A program made the position numbers and the translations under genes. From Lepturacanthus savala (Eukaryota > Chordata > Actinopteri > Scombriformes > Trichiuridae), in assembly GCA_030544235.1 (NCBI GenBank), contig CM060469.1:20524517-20588516 (forward strand): DNA of 64,000 nt, in the 5' to 3' direction. A model generated the notes under the pieces. The model was not told where the DNA came from. It was given only the letters and a program-made list of their open reading frames with translations, and ran no database searches. This document shows, piece after piece, positions 39,834 through 57,490 of this stretch. How positions within the stretch are numbered: position 1 is the first letter of the stretch; each line of letters opens with the position of its first letter.

Positions 39834-41736
39834 TCAGAACTCCATCAGATGTGTGTAAGGTCCGTTGGTGTCCAGCTTCAGCACTTGTCTGTTTCCGTAC
39901 GTCCCGTGTTTCACCGTCACCTCGGCTGAAGCTGCAGCTGCTGCTGCCGCCAGCTCCTTCTCACACAGAGAGATGAAGCTGCTGTAGAGCTTCAGTCCGT
40001 CCTCTTTGCCGATGTTGTTGTGGTACTGCATGGCCTTCCCTTTGGCCTTCCCACCCAGCGTAGCCTGGGGGATGATCAGCACGCTGCCGGGGAGCTCCAA
40101 CACCGAAACCCTCTTCCCCGAGTCAGACTCACACAGCCGCAGGTTCAACAGGGTGGACACTGCAGAAACAGCAGAGATGGTTTACATTTACATCTCATAC
40201 TGAGAGGTCAAAAGTTAAACCGCTCACTGACCCATCTTTGGCAGGATGTCTTCTGTTGCTCCTTTGAAGAAGCAGACGTAGATCACCATTCCTCTTTCAA
40301 TCTGACAGCAGAAACACACATCAGTCATTAGTTTGTGCCCTGCTACTGTGGAACTGTTTACCTGAGGAGCTTCAGTCAGCAGAAGCCCAGCCCAGAAGAA
40401 TAAGATATATCAGGCTTTGGATATACACACAATACTTGTTAATATATCAGTTCATTGCTGGTTTGGGTCTGGCATGGGTATACATTTACAGCAGGGGTCT
40501 CCACTGTGGGTGCAGGTTTTTGTTCCAACCAGGCAGACCTGATTCACTAATAAACCTGGATAAGGACTTTCATTAGTAGAATCAGGTGTTACAGTTTGGT
40601 TTCAACAAAAACCTGCACCTACAGTGGTTTTCCAGGACCAGGGTTGGAGACCCATGACTTACAGGGACAATATTTAATTTAATCAGTTTGCCTTTATAAT
40701 ACATGATAAATAATGTTGGGTTTTCCTACATATTTTCCAAAAAGTAAAAAAAAAAAAATCTCACTTTCATGGCATCTGTGCAGCTATTTTGTTCAGTGTG
40801 TCCATGGAAACGATGATGAACTCAGCTATAACATTTCCTCATGAAGAAAAGATTGTCTGTTTACTTTTCTGGTAACGACAACACTGCCAAACCCATAAAT
40901 ATGCAGGTAAGCTTAATATTTGGTTTTCAGTCATGTTACTTGTAATTCAAATATATTGCTGTATTTTCTATGAAACTGACTGTAAACAGGCTCAGACTGC
41001 ATTTTAAAAAACAGAATAGGGTTAATAGTTTGGAAACACAAACATGTTTCCAGTCTCTCTTTTCTTCTTCCATACTTATTCAAATCTGGAAATTATGTGT
41101 ATATTATTTTTTACATTGTAACAAACATATGTCAGAGAATCATCAATGTGGATTATGGACAATTTGTGATATTTTGGGTAGATTACTAGTAATATTTAAG
41201 TGTATTTTGTGTTTTTATAATAATAAAAATTAATCCTTATTTTTACACACTGTCCATACCATTGTATATTGTTTTATATTATTGAAATATATTATGTTAT
41301 ATTTACCATTAATTACCATTGAGTTAATTTGATTGTATTATTATTGTATTATGTATTATTAATACTTTTAGCTTCCTTCTAAATGTGTTTAGAACTATAT
41401 TTTTTACTGTTTTTGTGTCCTGAAACTATTAATGTGTTGTGTAAAACGCTTTGAATTATCTTGTTTTTAAAATGTGTTAAACAAATAAACCTGCCATGAC
41501 TATTAAGCAGCAAAAACGTAAATACTCCAGTAGAGTAACTTAAACGTGTACTGAAGTAGAGCAGTAGAATGACATGTACTTGTTTACTTGGTTCCTCCCC
41601 CTCAGGTACTGACGGACTGTTTCCTCCTCACCTGGACGGACTGTTCGGGTCCGACCCGCAGCGAGGCCCGCAGACACTGCTGCAGCACCGCCCGGGCCGC
41701 CGCCGCCGCCGGCCCGCCGCTGTTCTCCGCTGACAT
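39834..41736 (-). CDS. dtd2: Animalia-specific tRNA deacylase (ATD), also named D-aminoacyl-tRNA deacylase 2
   Basis: Three exons, 41632-41736, 40232-40301 and 39834-40159, join in frame to 166 aa (human 168). The protein is the vertebrate DTD2/ATD, a DTD-fold editing enzyme that hydrolyses mischarged aminoacyl-tRNA, notably L-alanine placed on certain tRNA-Thr species. Motifs seen: AVLQQCLRA at the N-terminus, GMVIYVCFFKGATED, PGSVLIIPQATLGG (PQAT at 89-92), and HGTYGNRQVLKLDTNGP with the Gly-Pro pair at 158-159. All match the family. A poly-alanine run of nine near residue 130 is longer than I recall for mammals. I chose the ATG giving MSAENSGG because human DTD2 starts at a comparable distance; an in-frame ATG at 41784 would add 16 residues. 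It lies head-to-head with nubpl and upstream of its chimeric paralogue. Confidence 0.96.
40490..40660. mobile_element. Palindromic miniature DNA element (MITE)
   Basis: The two halves are near inverted complements. The left has 'aggggtctccactgtggg' and 'tgcaggtttttgttccaacc'; the right has 'aacaaaaacctgcacctaca' and 'caggaccagggttggagacc'. The internal part includes 'acctgattcactaat' facing 'attagtagaatcaggt'. This fits a foldback miniature element of a type widespread in fishes and other vertebrates. It lies beside dtd2 intron 1. Confidence 0.75.
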
Positions 41737-42129
41737 CCCGTCTGGCCACGTTATACAAACCGGAGAAACACACACACTAGGCAACGTTTGAAAATCAGAA
41801 ACCTAAACAAGAACGAGGCGCAAACTGAGGAAATGAATGGCAGAAAAGCGGAAAAACTCATGCGACCCACTTCCGGTTTACGTCAAACCCACTCGTTCCG
41901 TCCTGCTCGAGGCTGCACGTCATTTTCGCATTCTGTTCATCATTTTTTTGGCTTAATTATTTATTTATTGTGAGGATGGACTTTGTTGTGAATATAAAAC
42001 GCTATTAACACTGTTACATCATATAAGGAAAAATTATAGGAATTATAGGATTTATTCGTCATGAACATGCGTCATTTGCGCAATGTTGAGGCGCATTAAG
42101 CTACTGGGCAGAGAAAATAACAACTGAAC
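41737..42129. promoter_or_regulatory. Head-to-head promoter region of dtd2 and nubpl
   Basis: The dtd2 ATG (minus strand) and the nubpl ATG (plus strand) are separated by only 393 bp with no other gene, so a bidirectional promoter is likely. ETS-like ACTTCCGG lies at about 41871-41878. The start sites themselves are not visible. Confidence 0.5.
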
Positions 42130-47643
<5,514 letters not shown>

Positions 47644-48188
47644 TTAGCAGCTCTGACACAGTCCAGTCAGGACCTAGACTAGGAACATACATGATAATGC
47701 TGCGTGACATTAGCACAGACACACACACACACACGTGTAGTTTTTTCTGTGCACACAGGTTCTCAGAAAGAAAAAACTTTGCAGAGACCAACAAACGTCT
47801 CTGCTGTCTGAGCACAATTAGTTGAATGTAAAGCTCCATTATCAACACTACACACTGAATCTTTACTGTGTATCAATGCTACAGTATTACTGAATGAATG
47901 TGATTTTAGTTATGTGATGATATTTAAATAAAACAATTTTTTAAAGTCTTCCTGATTCTCTGAATCATTTTTAAACTTAGGTTATTATTTTATAACTTTT
48001 TTTAATCAACTTTTTATTAATTATTAAAATATTACACACAAACTACACAACCCAGTTGTTTCAAAATGTTTGGCCTGTGACACCTTCAAAGTAAAGTTTA
48101 CTTTCTAATTAACACCCAAAGAGATTCAATTTATCATAATAATTGATAGAGAAATGGAATAAATCATCAGATTTGAGAATCTGAGTTT

Positions 48189-48192
<4 letters not shown>

Positions 48193-48272
<80 letters not shown>

Positions 48273-48276
48273 TAAT

Positions 48277-48321
<45 letters not shown>

Positions 48322-48336
48322 TAATATATAATATAT

Positions 48337-48408
<72 letters not shown>
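48193..48408. repeat. Compound (AT)n / (ATATAAA)n array, about 216 bp
   Basis: Long TA runs with interspersed 'tataaaatatataatata' units. Another TA array lies at about 48726-48761. Confidence 0.95.
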
Positions 48409-48413
<5 letters not shown>

Positions 48414-48724
48414 TCTAAATCTAATCTAACCTAAAACAATTATTCAATTATCAAATTAATCTTTAAAATGATGGACTAGACTAGTCTTTCAACTTGAGGA
48501 ATTATTTAGTCTATTATGTAGTAATTATTCAGTTTCACAAATGGATGTTAATGGAAATCCATAACCCAGTCCAAAAGTGACGCACATGTTTGTCTGCAGT
48601 GAAATATATTTTTGTCCAGAAGAATAAAAAGTTAAACTTTTTATTCTCACTTACATGATTTAACAGCAGAGGGGGCTGTGTTCATATTAAAAAATAAAAT
48701 CATGCTGAATTATTTTTCATAGCA

Positions 48725-48764
<40 letters not shown>

Positions 48765-49355
48765 TTTTTGTGGCAAAAATTTGAACCTGTGAATATTAAA
48801 ATGATCCAGTGATGCATTGCATTGAACCTGAATTAAAGTATTATAGTATTTATCAGAATATTTTGGGCAAACCTCACTACTTTTGAAACATAAATGTAAC
48901 ATAAGTAGCTCTAAGTAATTTAGTCTAAATAATTGATGACAGATTCAATAATTTAAGTCAATCTATAATACATCCGTCCTGTGCAACTTGTTTGATTTAT
49001 TTTACAGATGAATCTCTTTAACATTTCAACAGGCATCAGACAGAAGGGAAGATACTGAAAAATATAAAGAAAAAGACACATGATGGTGAAATGTTGTGAG
49101 CTGGTAGACAGTGTTTAATAGATTTATATTTAGTTAGTTATCCATAGTTTCCCCTGTATATTTACATCACAGTGACATAAAGGTTCTTGAATAGAAAGCT
49201 GAACATTGACAGAGAGAAACCTGTGAATAGTTTGGTTTTCCTTGTGGTTATTCAGTTGACAGAATATGTTTGAGTTTATTATTCAGTTACTGTATGTAGA
49301 AAGAAACTAGTCCACACTGACACTCAGATATTTGACTTTAAAACATCTTGACTGA

Positions 49356-49697
49356 AACCCTGATGGAGAGTTATTTTAGTGAATGATGGTCTTCTGCAGG
49401 ACAAAATATTATATAATGATGATTTCTTTTCATGTTTTGAGAAGGAAACAATATAATGATTGACATCATTTTTATACTCAAACTATGAACTGAGGCCTTG
49501 TTCACTGTTTTCTTTATGTTTCCAGTCTCATTTATTCATGTTTTGCCTTTAATTTGTCGGCCATCTTTAAATCTGTTGTTGGTTTTGATCAGGATGGAGT
49601 CACATGCCGGCCGCAAATCACTCCGAGTGTTTTTTCACACACTCTTCACTAGAAACTGTTGACCGCAGCTGTGAAATGTCTCACTGTGTAGGCGCAG

Positions 49698-49731
<34 letters not shown>

Positions 49732-49835
49732 AAAACAGAAAGGGGAGGGCTTCTCTGGAGAGGTGACAGGAATAACGGACAATAACTTGCCTCATCTGGG
49801 GAAATCTCTGTTTCAGGCTTTTTGTGTGTTTTTGA

Positions 49836-49932
<97 letters not shown>

Positions 49933-50903
49933 TCAGCCCACACTCCTGGCCTGTATGGTGACTGACTGGCAGTTTGCCTTGAGGGTGGACAGCCAAAGGA
50001 ACACACACACACACACACAAACATATAAAAACACACAAAAAGCACACACAACTACCATACATGAGAATTTCCCAGATGACTCAAAGTCCACTTGAACCTG
50101 GACTTGTTTTGTTTTCATTTGTAAAGCAAGCAGCATTTTTCCACCAAAATCACTTTCTGTAGAACTGAGTCAGGAAATCAGCTGCATCGTTAAACACTTC
50201 TACTTTTCCCTCCAGGCATGTTAAAGACAGTAAAAAAGTACTCTGACTCTACAACTATAATTTGTTGAAAAGGAGGCTTCAGGTTTCCACACTTGTCTAA
50301 GCTGCATACTGAAGGACGATTGGCTCCGAGTGAGTTGTGATGTCACAAATCCCACTGTAGTAAACATGTTAAACTCTCCTCCTTCAGATGAATGTGGAAA
50401 CTGAATCTTCACATGCATCATTTTGCAGGAGAGAAGAACATGCAGCTGAAAACAAGAAGACGTGTTTCTGAGGGAGGAGACATGTGCTGCTCTGTAAAGT
50501 GGTTTTCATTGTTTCATTGCTGGAGTCACTTTTCCTGAATGAGATTCAGCCCACGCACATGTGAGTCAGAGGAAATTACAGTCGATATTATTCTGTACTC
50601 ATGCTATATCACATAATGTGGAAGCAAATAATAAATCAGAATTATCTTCAAGCTTCTGGAGTAGAGCTGAAATAATTAGTGAAGAGAAAATGCATCAGTA
50701 ACTTTCTGGATGATTGATTGTTTTTTTTTTTTTGGAAACAAAGAAAACAGTGAACAAGGTCTCAGTTCATAGTTTTAGTATAAAAATGATGTCAATCATT
50801 ATATTGTTTCCTTCTCAGTCAAAACATGAAAAGAAATCATAGTTATATAATAATTTCTCCTGCAGAAGAGCATCATTCAATAAAATAACTCTCCATCAGG
50901 GTT
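49356..50903. repeat. Large inverted repeat, arms of about 168 bp around a 1.2-kb centre
   Basis: The left arm (49356-49523, starting 'aaccctgatggagagttatt') and the right arm (50734-50903, reverse complement) match over nearly their full length with few changes and small indels. Shared blocks include 'tcttctgcagga', 'gatttcttttcatgttttga', 'gaaggaaacaatataatgat' and 'ccttgttcactgttttcttt'. Homology stops abruptly at the outer ends. The centre holds (CA)n and (GT)n arrays and no protein-like ORF. Confidence 0.85.
49838..49930. repeat. (GT)n microsatellite
   Basis: A pure GT run inside the spacer of the inverted repeat; a shorter (AC)n is at 49699-49727. Confidence 0.95.
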
Positions 50904-52074
50904 TTTTGGGGGATTTTTAAAGATTTTCTCACATAAAAGACAAACCACCAAAAAAAGCAAAACAAACAACAAAACATCATAAAAACAATTTTAAAGAATA
51001 ATATAATTAAAAATATAAATAATTACTTGGAATTTCATTCAGAGGATGCAGCATGTAGACTCAGTCCTTATTTACAGCTGCACAAAAAACTAGAGACATA
51101 TCTCATATCACCAGAGATTCGGTTTGTTTTTTACATCATTCAAAAAATTAAAATTGATTCCTGGTTGTCATTGTCATTATCTCATTTACAAGATCCTGGA
51201 GTCAATTAAGTTATCATCTTTTAAGCGTTTTTTAAGTTTAATTAATACTATTATAATTATTTTGGGTATATGGATAGTTGGATAATCATATTTTATTCAT
51301 AAGAATTTTTCATCAAAAATGCAAAACAGCCCACTTACAGTTTCTTGATTGTGAGAAATGCTGCCTTTGAATATTTTTAGACTATTTTTATTCAGCTTTT
51401 TAAAGCTGTGACCTGCTATTTGTTCTCATTTTTCTTCCCTAGGATTTTAAAAGGCAACAGGAAAGTTGTCGAACAGACTCCTGCCACATTTCGTTAATTA
51501 TCGGGCTCATATGCCAGATAAAACATGCAAACGTGTACACGCACATGCACACACACACACGCACACATGCACACGCCCTGATGATGTCGACCTATCAGTC
51601 AACATATTAATTTCACCTCCCTCTGCCGCTTTCCCTCAGCGCAGAACTGACATCAAACTCATTTAACCTTGCATCAGGAAGTCAATTCTATTTCAGCTCA
51701 GGAAATGAAGCAGACAGATGCAAGGAGAAGAGAAAAGAGGGAAGAGAGGAGCTCTGCTCACTGAGAAACTTCACATCCACACAGAAACGACGTTTCCTAG
51801 ATGTTTTTATGTAAAATCATGTTCTTGCCGCCCGAAGAATAACACCAAGCATGAAACATCCCAATTTACAGTCACAGCCGGTACAAATCTTTTTATGTTT
51901 CTGTCTGTGTTTGAACACCGAAATACATCAAATTATCCCACTTTTCTCTCTTCTGTTTCTGTTATTAATGACTCGTGTGTGAAGCTGTTTCCACTGTTTG
52001 ATGTCAAATCATCTTCCTGTAGGCCAACATTTTAATAACTCCTCATTTCAATCTTGCCAGTGTGCCTTGAATAT

Positions 52075-52335
52075 ACTGTAAAAACTAACTGGCAGCAATT
52101 ACCCAGAAAGTTACTGTAATCATTTTTTTTTTTACAGTAGAAGTACTGTACCTTTGCTTAAAGTATTGTCTTTATTGTAAAATTAAAAACAAAAACAATG
52201 AAATAATGTTGATTTAATTTGTATTTACAGTATTAGATGATTCGCTGTAAAATAAAAAAACAATGAAATACTGTGATTTCAGTTGTATTTACAACATTAG
52301 GTGATTAACTGTATTATAATACAGTAACTCTCCAG
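52075..52335 (+). repeat. Two diverged tandem units rich in TACTGTAA / TTTACAGTA
   Basis: Units at about 52175-52250 and 52247-52320 share 'tgtaaaat', 'aaacaatgaaata', 'tgtatttaca' and 'attaggtgatt'-like ends. Flanking 'tttacagtagaagtactgta' is part of the same element. This looks like a relic of an interspersed repeat with internal duplication. Confidence 0.55.
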
Positions 52336-54310
52336 AATAACTTGTTTATTTTAGATAAATGGCATGTATTTTAAATATCTACAACTATCATAGATTTTTT
52401 AATGTTTTCATAGCAACACATTAGTGTCGACTTAAATGTACATTAGATCCAGGCTTTGGTCTGTGGTGATGGGCTGTGTGATTGGTCAGGGAAATATAAT
52501 CCTCCTCCCCATGGAACTCGGTCAGAGCCGAATAAGTGTCAGTCTGAGGACAGAAATTAATTGACAATTCTCACCGGGAACACTGTTATTAATTAATAAT
52601 TATACAGAGAGCAATCAGTTCTGAAATGACCACCAGCGCTGATTTATTTCTAGAGAGAAGTTGAGGCTTTTTGAATCAGTCTGTGACACTTTCATTTACA
52701 AGACATGAAAGCTGCCATTTGGATTGAATTGAATAGGAAAGCAATTCAGTACTATATGAATTTGATGCATTTTTCGGAGACAGTGGTGACAGATTGGACG
52801 TGTGATTCCCTCCAGAATTTTCCAAAGACATCCTTCGCAGGCCATTTTAGCCACTTCAATATTTGTGATCTCATTTTATTTGGTCATTACTCAAAGCTCA
52901 TGACTGTAGGTTGTAAAATAAATGAAGCGGTAAATCAAGAGCTTTGGCTTCAAGCTCAGCTTCCTCTTCAACACAAAGGCCTGAACGTCTGATACTGAGC
53001 CGCTCGTTACTGACAAAGCTTCACCCGTATCCTCAAAATATCCTTGAGAGCTTCTGACCGGCTCGTTTTTTAATTCCGTAGGTAGGACAGATAGATAATT
53101 AGATATTTCACTTCCTTCAGCTTCTTCCCGCATGTGAGTCATCACCACTGAGAGCAGAGAACATGAATAATATAACAGACTCAAATATATTATTGATTCA
53201 GCTTATGTTAAGAACTTTTTTTTTTCAAACTTCTTACCTCAGTAACCAATTCATCAGAATCTGCAGCAGAGAGGAATCACATTTACATTTAGATTTGAAT
53301 TCCATGGTGAACTGTAGGATAATGATAAGAACAATAATAAAACACATTTCTGAATTGTTTAAGGGTGAATCCGGATGCTCACTTCCATCCTTTTGTTTAC
53401 ATGAAACTCATTTTTTCCCAGAGTGGATAAAACCTAAAACAGCAGCCTCGGAAAACTCTGAATCAACAATGACATGAACCTGTTCAGTCACTGTCAGGAT
53501 TGTGCAACAACAATATTAAATATACTGTATTTATCTTTTATGATGAGTTTGGGGCCATTAAGCATCTGAATATAGAAAATACTCAGTGCAGCAAATTACA
53601 TTCTGGACAAGGTCAAGGTGAAAACTTATTATCGCGAAGGGAAATTCAGATGGTCATAGTGCACAAGTCCAATAATCACAAGCATTATCCTTTAAACAAC
53701 CAACAGTGCTGCTGTTTAATGTAGGAGAAAATCAGCTGAGTTTAAAGCATTTGCAATTTACATGTCATTCAATTACAGCTGCAGATAATTACTGCAAAGG
53801 GGAGCAGTTTGATGATCAACATAAAAGCCAAAGCAGATAATTAGTGACATTCCCATTTTGTGGAAATGTGTGGAAAATCGTTGGATAAACACAAATAAAC
53901 GGTAAAAAAAGGTAATGGCGATAAATTGCTCTCTCCTGATAGCTGAATAAGGATCTGTGATGTTGTCACGGCCTTCCCATCTGCAGCTATCTGTCACATC
54001 CAGGAAACGGTGGAAATGGCGAGAAATAAATGAATTCAAACGATCATCATAATCATCATAAGAGTAATAACATCAAATGATTTTCACATCCTCAGTCAGT
54101 TCAGCTGCAGTTCAATCACGTCTGTCGTTCATCCAGCAGCTTTTCTCATTTCTTTCCTTTTTTTTCTTTCTCCATCTTCCACCCCCGCAAGTGTGTGTGT
54201 GTGTGTCAGTGTTCAGACAGTCTTGTACATTTGCATAATATGGACACACACATAACACACACTGTGCATCTTTATGTGTCTGTGGGTAAGCCAGTGAGTG
54301 TGAGTAGTTT

Positions 54311-54318
54311 GTGTGTGT

Positions 54319-54361
<43 letters not shown>
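54311..54361. repeat. (GT)n microsatellite
   Basis: An approximately 50-bp GT run with one AT interruption; a shorter GT run lies at about 54190-54207. Confidence 0.9.
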
Positions 54362-54364
<3 letters not shown>

Positions 54365-55305
54365 TTGTACCTCAGCACTGAAATAAAATATAACCGCTCA
54401 TTGTTATGAAAACCACATCCTGCATTCCCAAATTAGAGAAGAAGAAAAGAGTGGGAGAGACGATGTTCCACACAGAAACAAACACAGATTCTTCTTCTGC
54501 TGCTGCTGCTTCTCTGTGTGTTTGAGGCTGCAGGTGAAGACTCAAATTCATAAACAATAACAGAAAAAAAACGCAGTTTGGAAGAAGATGAGGGGCTTTT
54601 AGAGGTGAAATCATAGGCTGCACAAAATATACATCCCAGCATTCTGCAGAGACATTTGGAAGCCTGGGAATTTAAGTTTCTTTTGTTTATAAGACAGAAA
54701 CCTTCAATTTGAACAAAGATGGCAGAGGTGAAATAACAAACATAACTTTCTGTGTCTGTTAAAAGAAAAGACAAATTATCCATTAGCAGTTCCTGTTTGC
54801 AATGTTTGGATGTACAAGCAATATCAGTTGGTTCTGGAGTTATAAGTCTTTTTTATGATTTTCAAACAAATTCATGGATGGTTTTTTTTCATGATAGACC
54901 AAGGATATAGTGATATAAAGTCACAGTGAGTCTTAAAATACTAAAAAAATGTTTTGAGTGAGTTCTGACCCTGAAAAGGAATATGGATTTTCTTTTGCTG
55001 CCGGGCAGCATGAGTAAATGACAAGCTGTGGTCTCTAATGGATGTGGACGTTCAGCAGGACAAAGACAAGAGACAGAGCCAAAATCTTCCCCAGGGAAGA
55101 TGAAGGTGAGTCAGAGATGCTGCATGAGGTGAATAGAAACAGGTCCGCTGCATCTTCCAGTAATAAGCGGCTGTATCAGGTTCTGCTCAGATCAGGAACA
55201 CAGAGTTTCAGATAAGAAAAGACTGATACAGTCTTTAGTGGTGCAAACAGACCAATGTTTCAACACTATGTTATTTTATCAGTCAAAGGAAGATAAAGGC
55301 AAGAG

Positions 55306-56269
55306 GTAAAAACTAGAGCTATCATTTTAATGCGTTAATTGGATTAATTAATTACACTGCAATTTAACGCGTAAAAAAATTAACGCAATTAATTATGAGT
55401 ATCAACGGTGGTGAGCCCAGGGGTGAAAGTGATCCGGAACTGTCCGGAACTACATTCCGTTAAAAGAAAAGAAGAAGCTCCCAGTTAAAATCCCATGTTA
55501 AATAAAGAAAACGATGTACAAAAGTCACATTAGTTACATTATCCGAGTGCTGGAACAATTCCAGTGGCTCGTTTCAGTGTAATCTACGCTGTTTCGGTGT
55601 CTGTGCCGTTTGGCACGGAGCGACAAGTCTGAGCGCGTCTCTGGTTGCTATGCTACGCGAGGTGAGCCGAGCTGAACAAATGCGTTTCTGGTTGGCTGAT
55701 GGTCACGTGGTCACGTTATCAGCATCGCTAATTCTGATTGGCTCAAATCACACGCGTTTGCTCTCACCGAGCAAAATGATGTTGGCACAATGCAGCGCAA
55801 AATATACGACTTCTATTATTCATTTTTGAATTGCTATATTGAGCTTAAGTGCCTATTTGAGACAGCTTTATTTTATTTCAGAATTTTATTTATTTAACTG
55901 AATCGCTGTATTTGTTATACATTTTTGAAGACAGCTTTATTTTATTTATTTAACTGTATTGCTGTATTTGTTTTATTTCTGAATAACACACCTGGCCTAA
56001 CTGGTTTAATGTGCTTGACCTTTACTTTTGTATTTAATTCATGAAGCACAGTTCACCAATAAAAAATTGGATTTCAGATCTTCTCTTCTTACTGTATTCA
56101 ATTGATTAGTCATGCACTACAATTTATTAATATCCTAGAATTCAAATTCTTTATCAGGAGGCCTTTAGCAGATATGACAATAAAATGCGATTAATTCGAT
56201 TTATTAATTACAAAATCCTGTAATTAATTTGATACATTTTTTTAATCGACTGACAGCACTAGTAAAAAC
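55306..56269 (+). mobile_element. Complete non-autonomous hAT-type transposon with 8-bp target duplication
   Basis: The element spans 55314-56261 (948 bp). Its ends are short imperfect inverted repeats (TAGAGCTATCA at the left, TGACAGCACTA at the right). It is bounded by a perfect 8-bp direct repeat GTAAAAAC (55306-55313 and 56262-56269), as expected of hAT insertion. Subterminal regions carry GCGTTAATT / AATTAACGC motifs. No transposase ORF is present. The right part recurs, inverted and truncated, at 22160-22370, so it is a multi-copy family. Confidence 0.88.
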
Positions 56270-57059
56270 ATACAGCCATGTGAAAAGGAAAAGCTTTTTT
56301 AATATATTTAAGGACTATTTTGGTAGTTGATTCATCTATGAAATGATTATCTACAGCTATGTCATAGATCCATAGTTTGTGCCGAAACCAAACTGAACAG
56401 TAACTGTAGCTTCATCAGATTATAAAACAGTTTTGTTTTTGCAATAGTAATTTTTAACTTTGTAACACGGTGTATGCGTTTTGTTATTTAGTTTGGACAT
56501 AAAAAATATTTTGCATGGATCTTTGTTCTGAATTAGGGCTGCTACTAATGACTCTTTTGATAGTCAATTAATCTATTGATTATTGAAATGATTAATTGAT
56601 TAATTGTTTGGTTCATAAATTGTTGTAAAATGTCAGTCACTGCTCCCAAATAGTCCATAACCCAAAGATCATCAGTTTACTATTATAGAAGACTAAACAA
56701 ACCAGAAAATATTCTGATTTGAGAAGTTGGAACCAGAGAATTTGGACATTTCTTCTTAAAAATGACTCAAATTCATTAATTGCTCTACATCCACAAGATG
56801 TCTCTGATTTCTAAGTGGATTTATGGAGAATTATTGGTAATACACATCAGAGATAATTTTATCATACAAACCTTGAGTGAAACTATTATTATTATATTGA
56901 ACTATTTTTATTGTATTGATGATGTGAATATTGATGAGATATATACAGTATGAGATACGGGCTCAGTCCAGCATGTTGATTACTTACTGCATTTCCCATC
57001 ATTGTCAGTTTTCTACACTCAAAATAAAGTGTTGATTTATATAGACACAGCAGTGGACT

Positions 57060-57490
57060 TGTAGAACAATGAGCTTTGGACAGACGAAGCCAACTTTGAA
57101 TTGTGTGTGTCAGAAAAGACTGGACAAACTGTAAAATGTGGGGGCGGAATTGTGATGGTTTTGGGCTTTGTTACTGGGAACCATCATTGAATCCACTATG
57201 ATTTCTTTATTGTATCAGAGGGTTTCTTGAGGAAAATGTGAAGACCATCTGTCCAAAAACTGACCCAAAACATTCCAGCAAATCCACCAAGGAATTGCTC
57301 AAAAGAAAGAAATGGAGCATTCTGGAAGGGCCCAGTTAAAAGCCTGGATCTTAATCCTATTGAGATGCTGTGGGCTGATTTAAAACGAACCGTGCATGCA
57401 GGAATCCTCTCAAACAGCAACGCAGCTGAAAGATTCCTGCACTGAGGAGAAGGGAAAAAACTTTGTCTGAGTCCATGTCAGAGACTGGTC
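57060..57490 (+). mobile_element. Tc1/mariner-type transposase remnant
   Basis: Translated pieces carry WTDEANFEL, CGGGIVMVLG and the hallmark DLNPIEMLW (57347-57373) followed by LKRTVHA. This order is diagnostic of the Tc1/mariner DDE domain. In-frame stops and lost segments show it is inactive, and no terminal repeats were recognised. It is a 5'- and 3'-truncated relic. Confidence 0.85.

Noticed and set aside
41737..41784. Upstream in-frame ATG for dtd2
   Set aside because: It would add 16 residues absent from the human protein; the downstream start gives the usual family length.
49604..50095. ORFs of about 140-160 codons on both strands
   Set aside because: Mostly (CA)n and (GT)n translated; there is no start or splice context and no domain.
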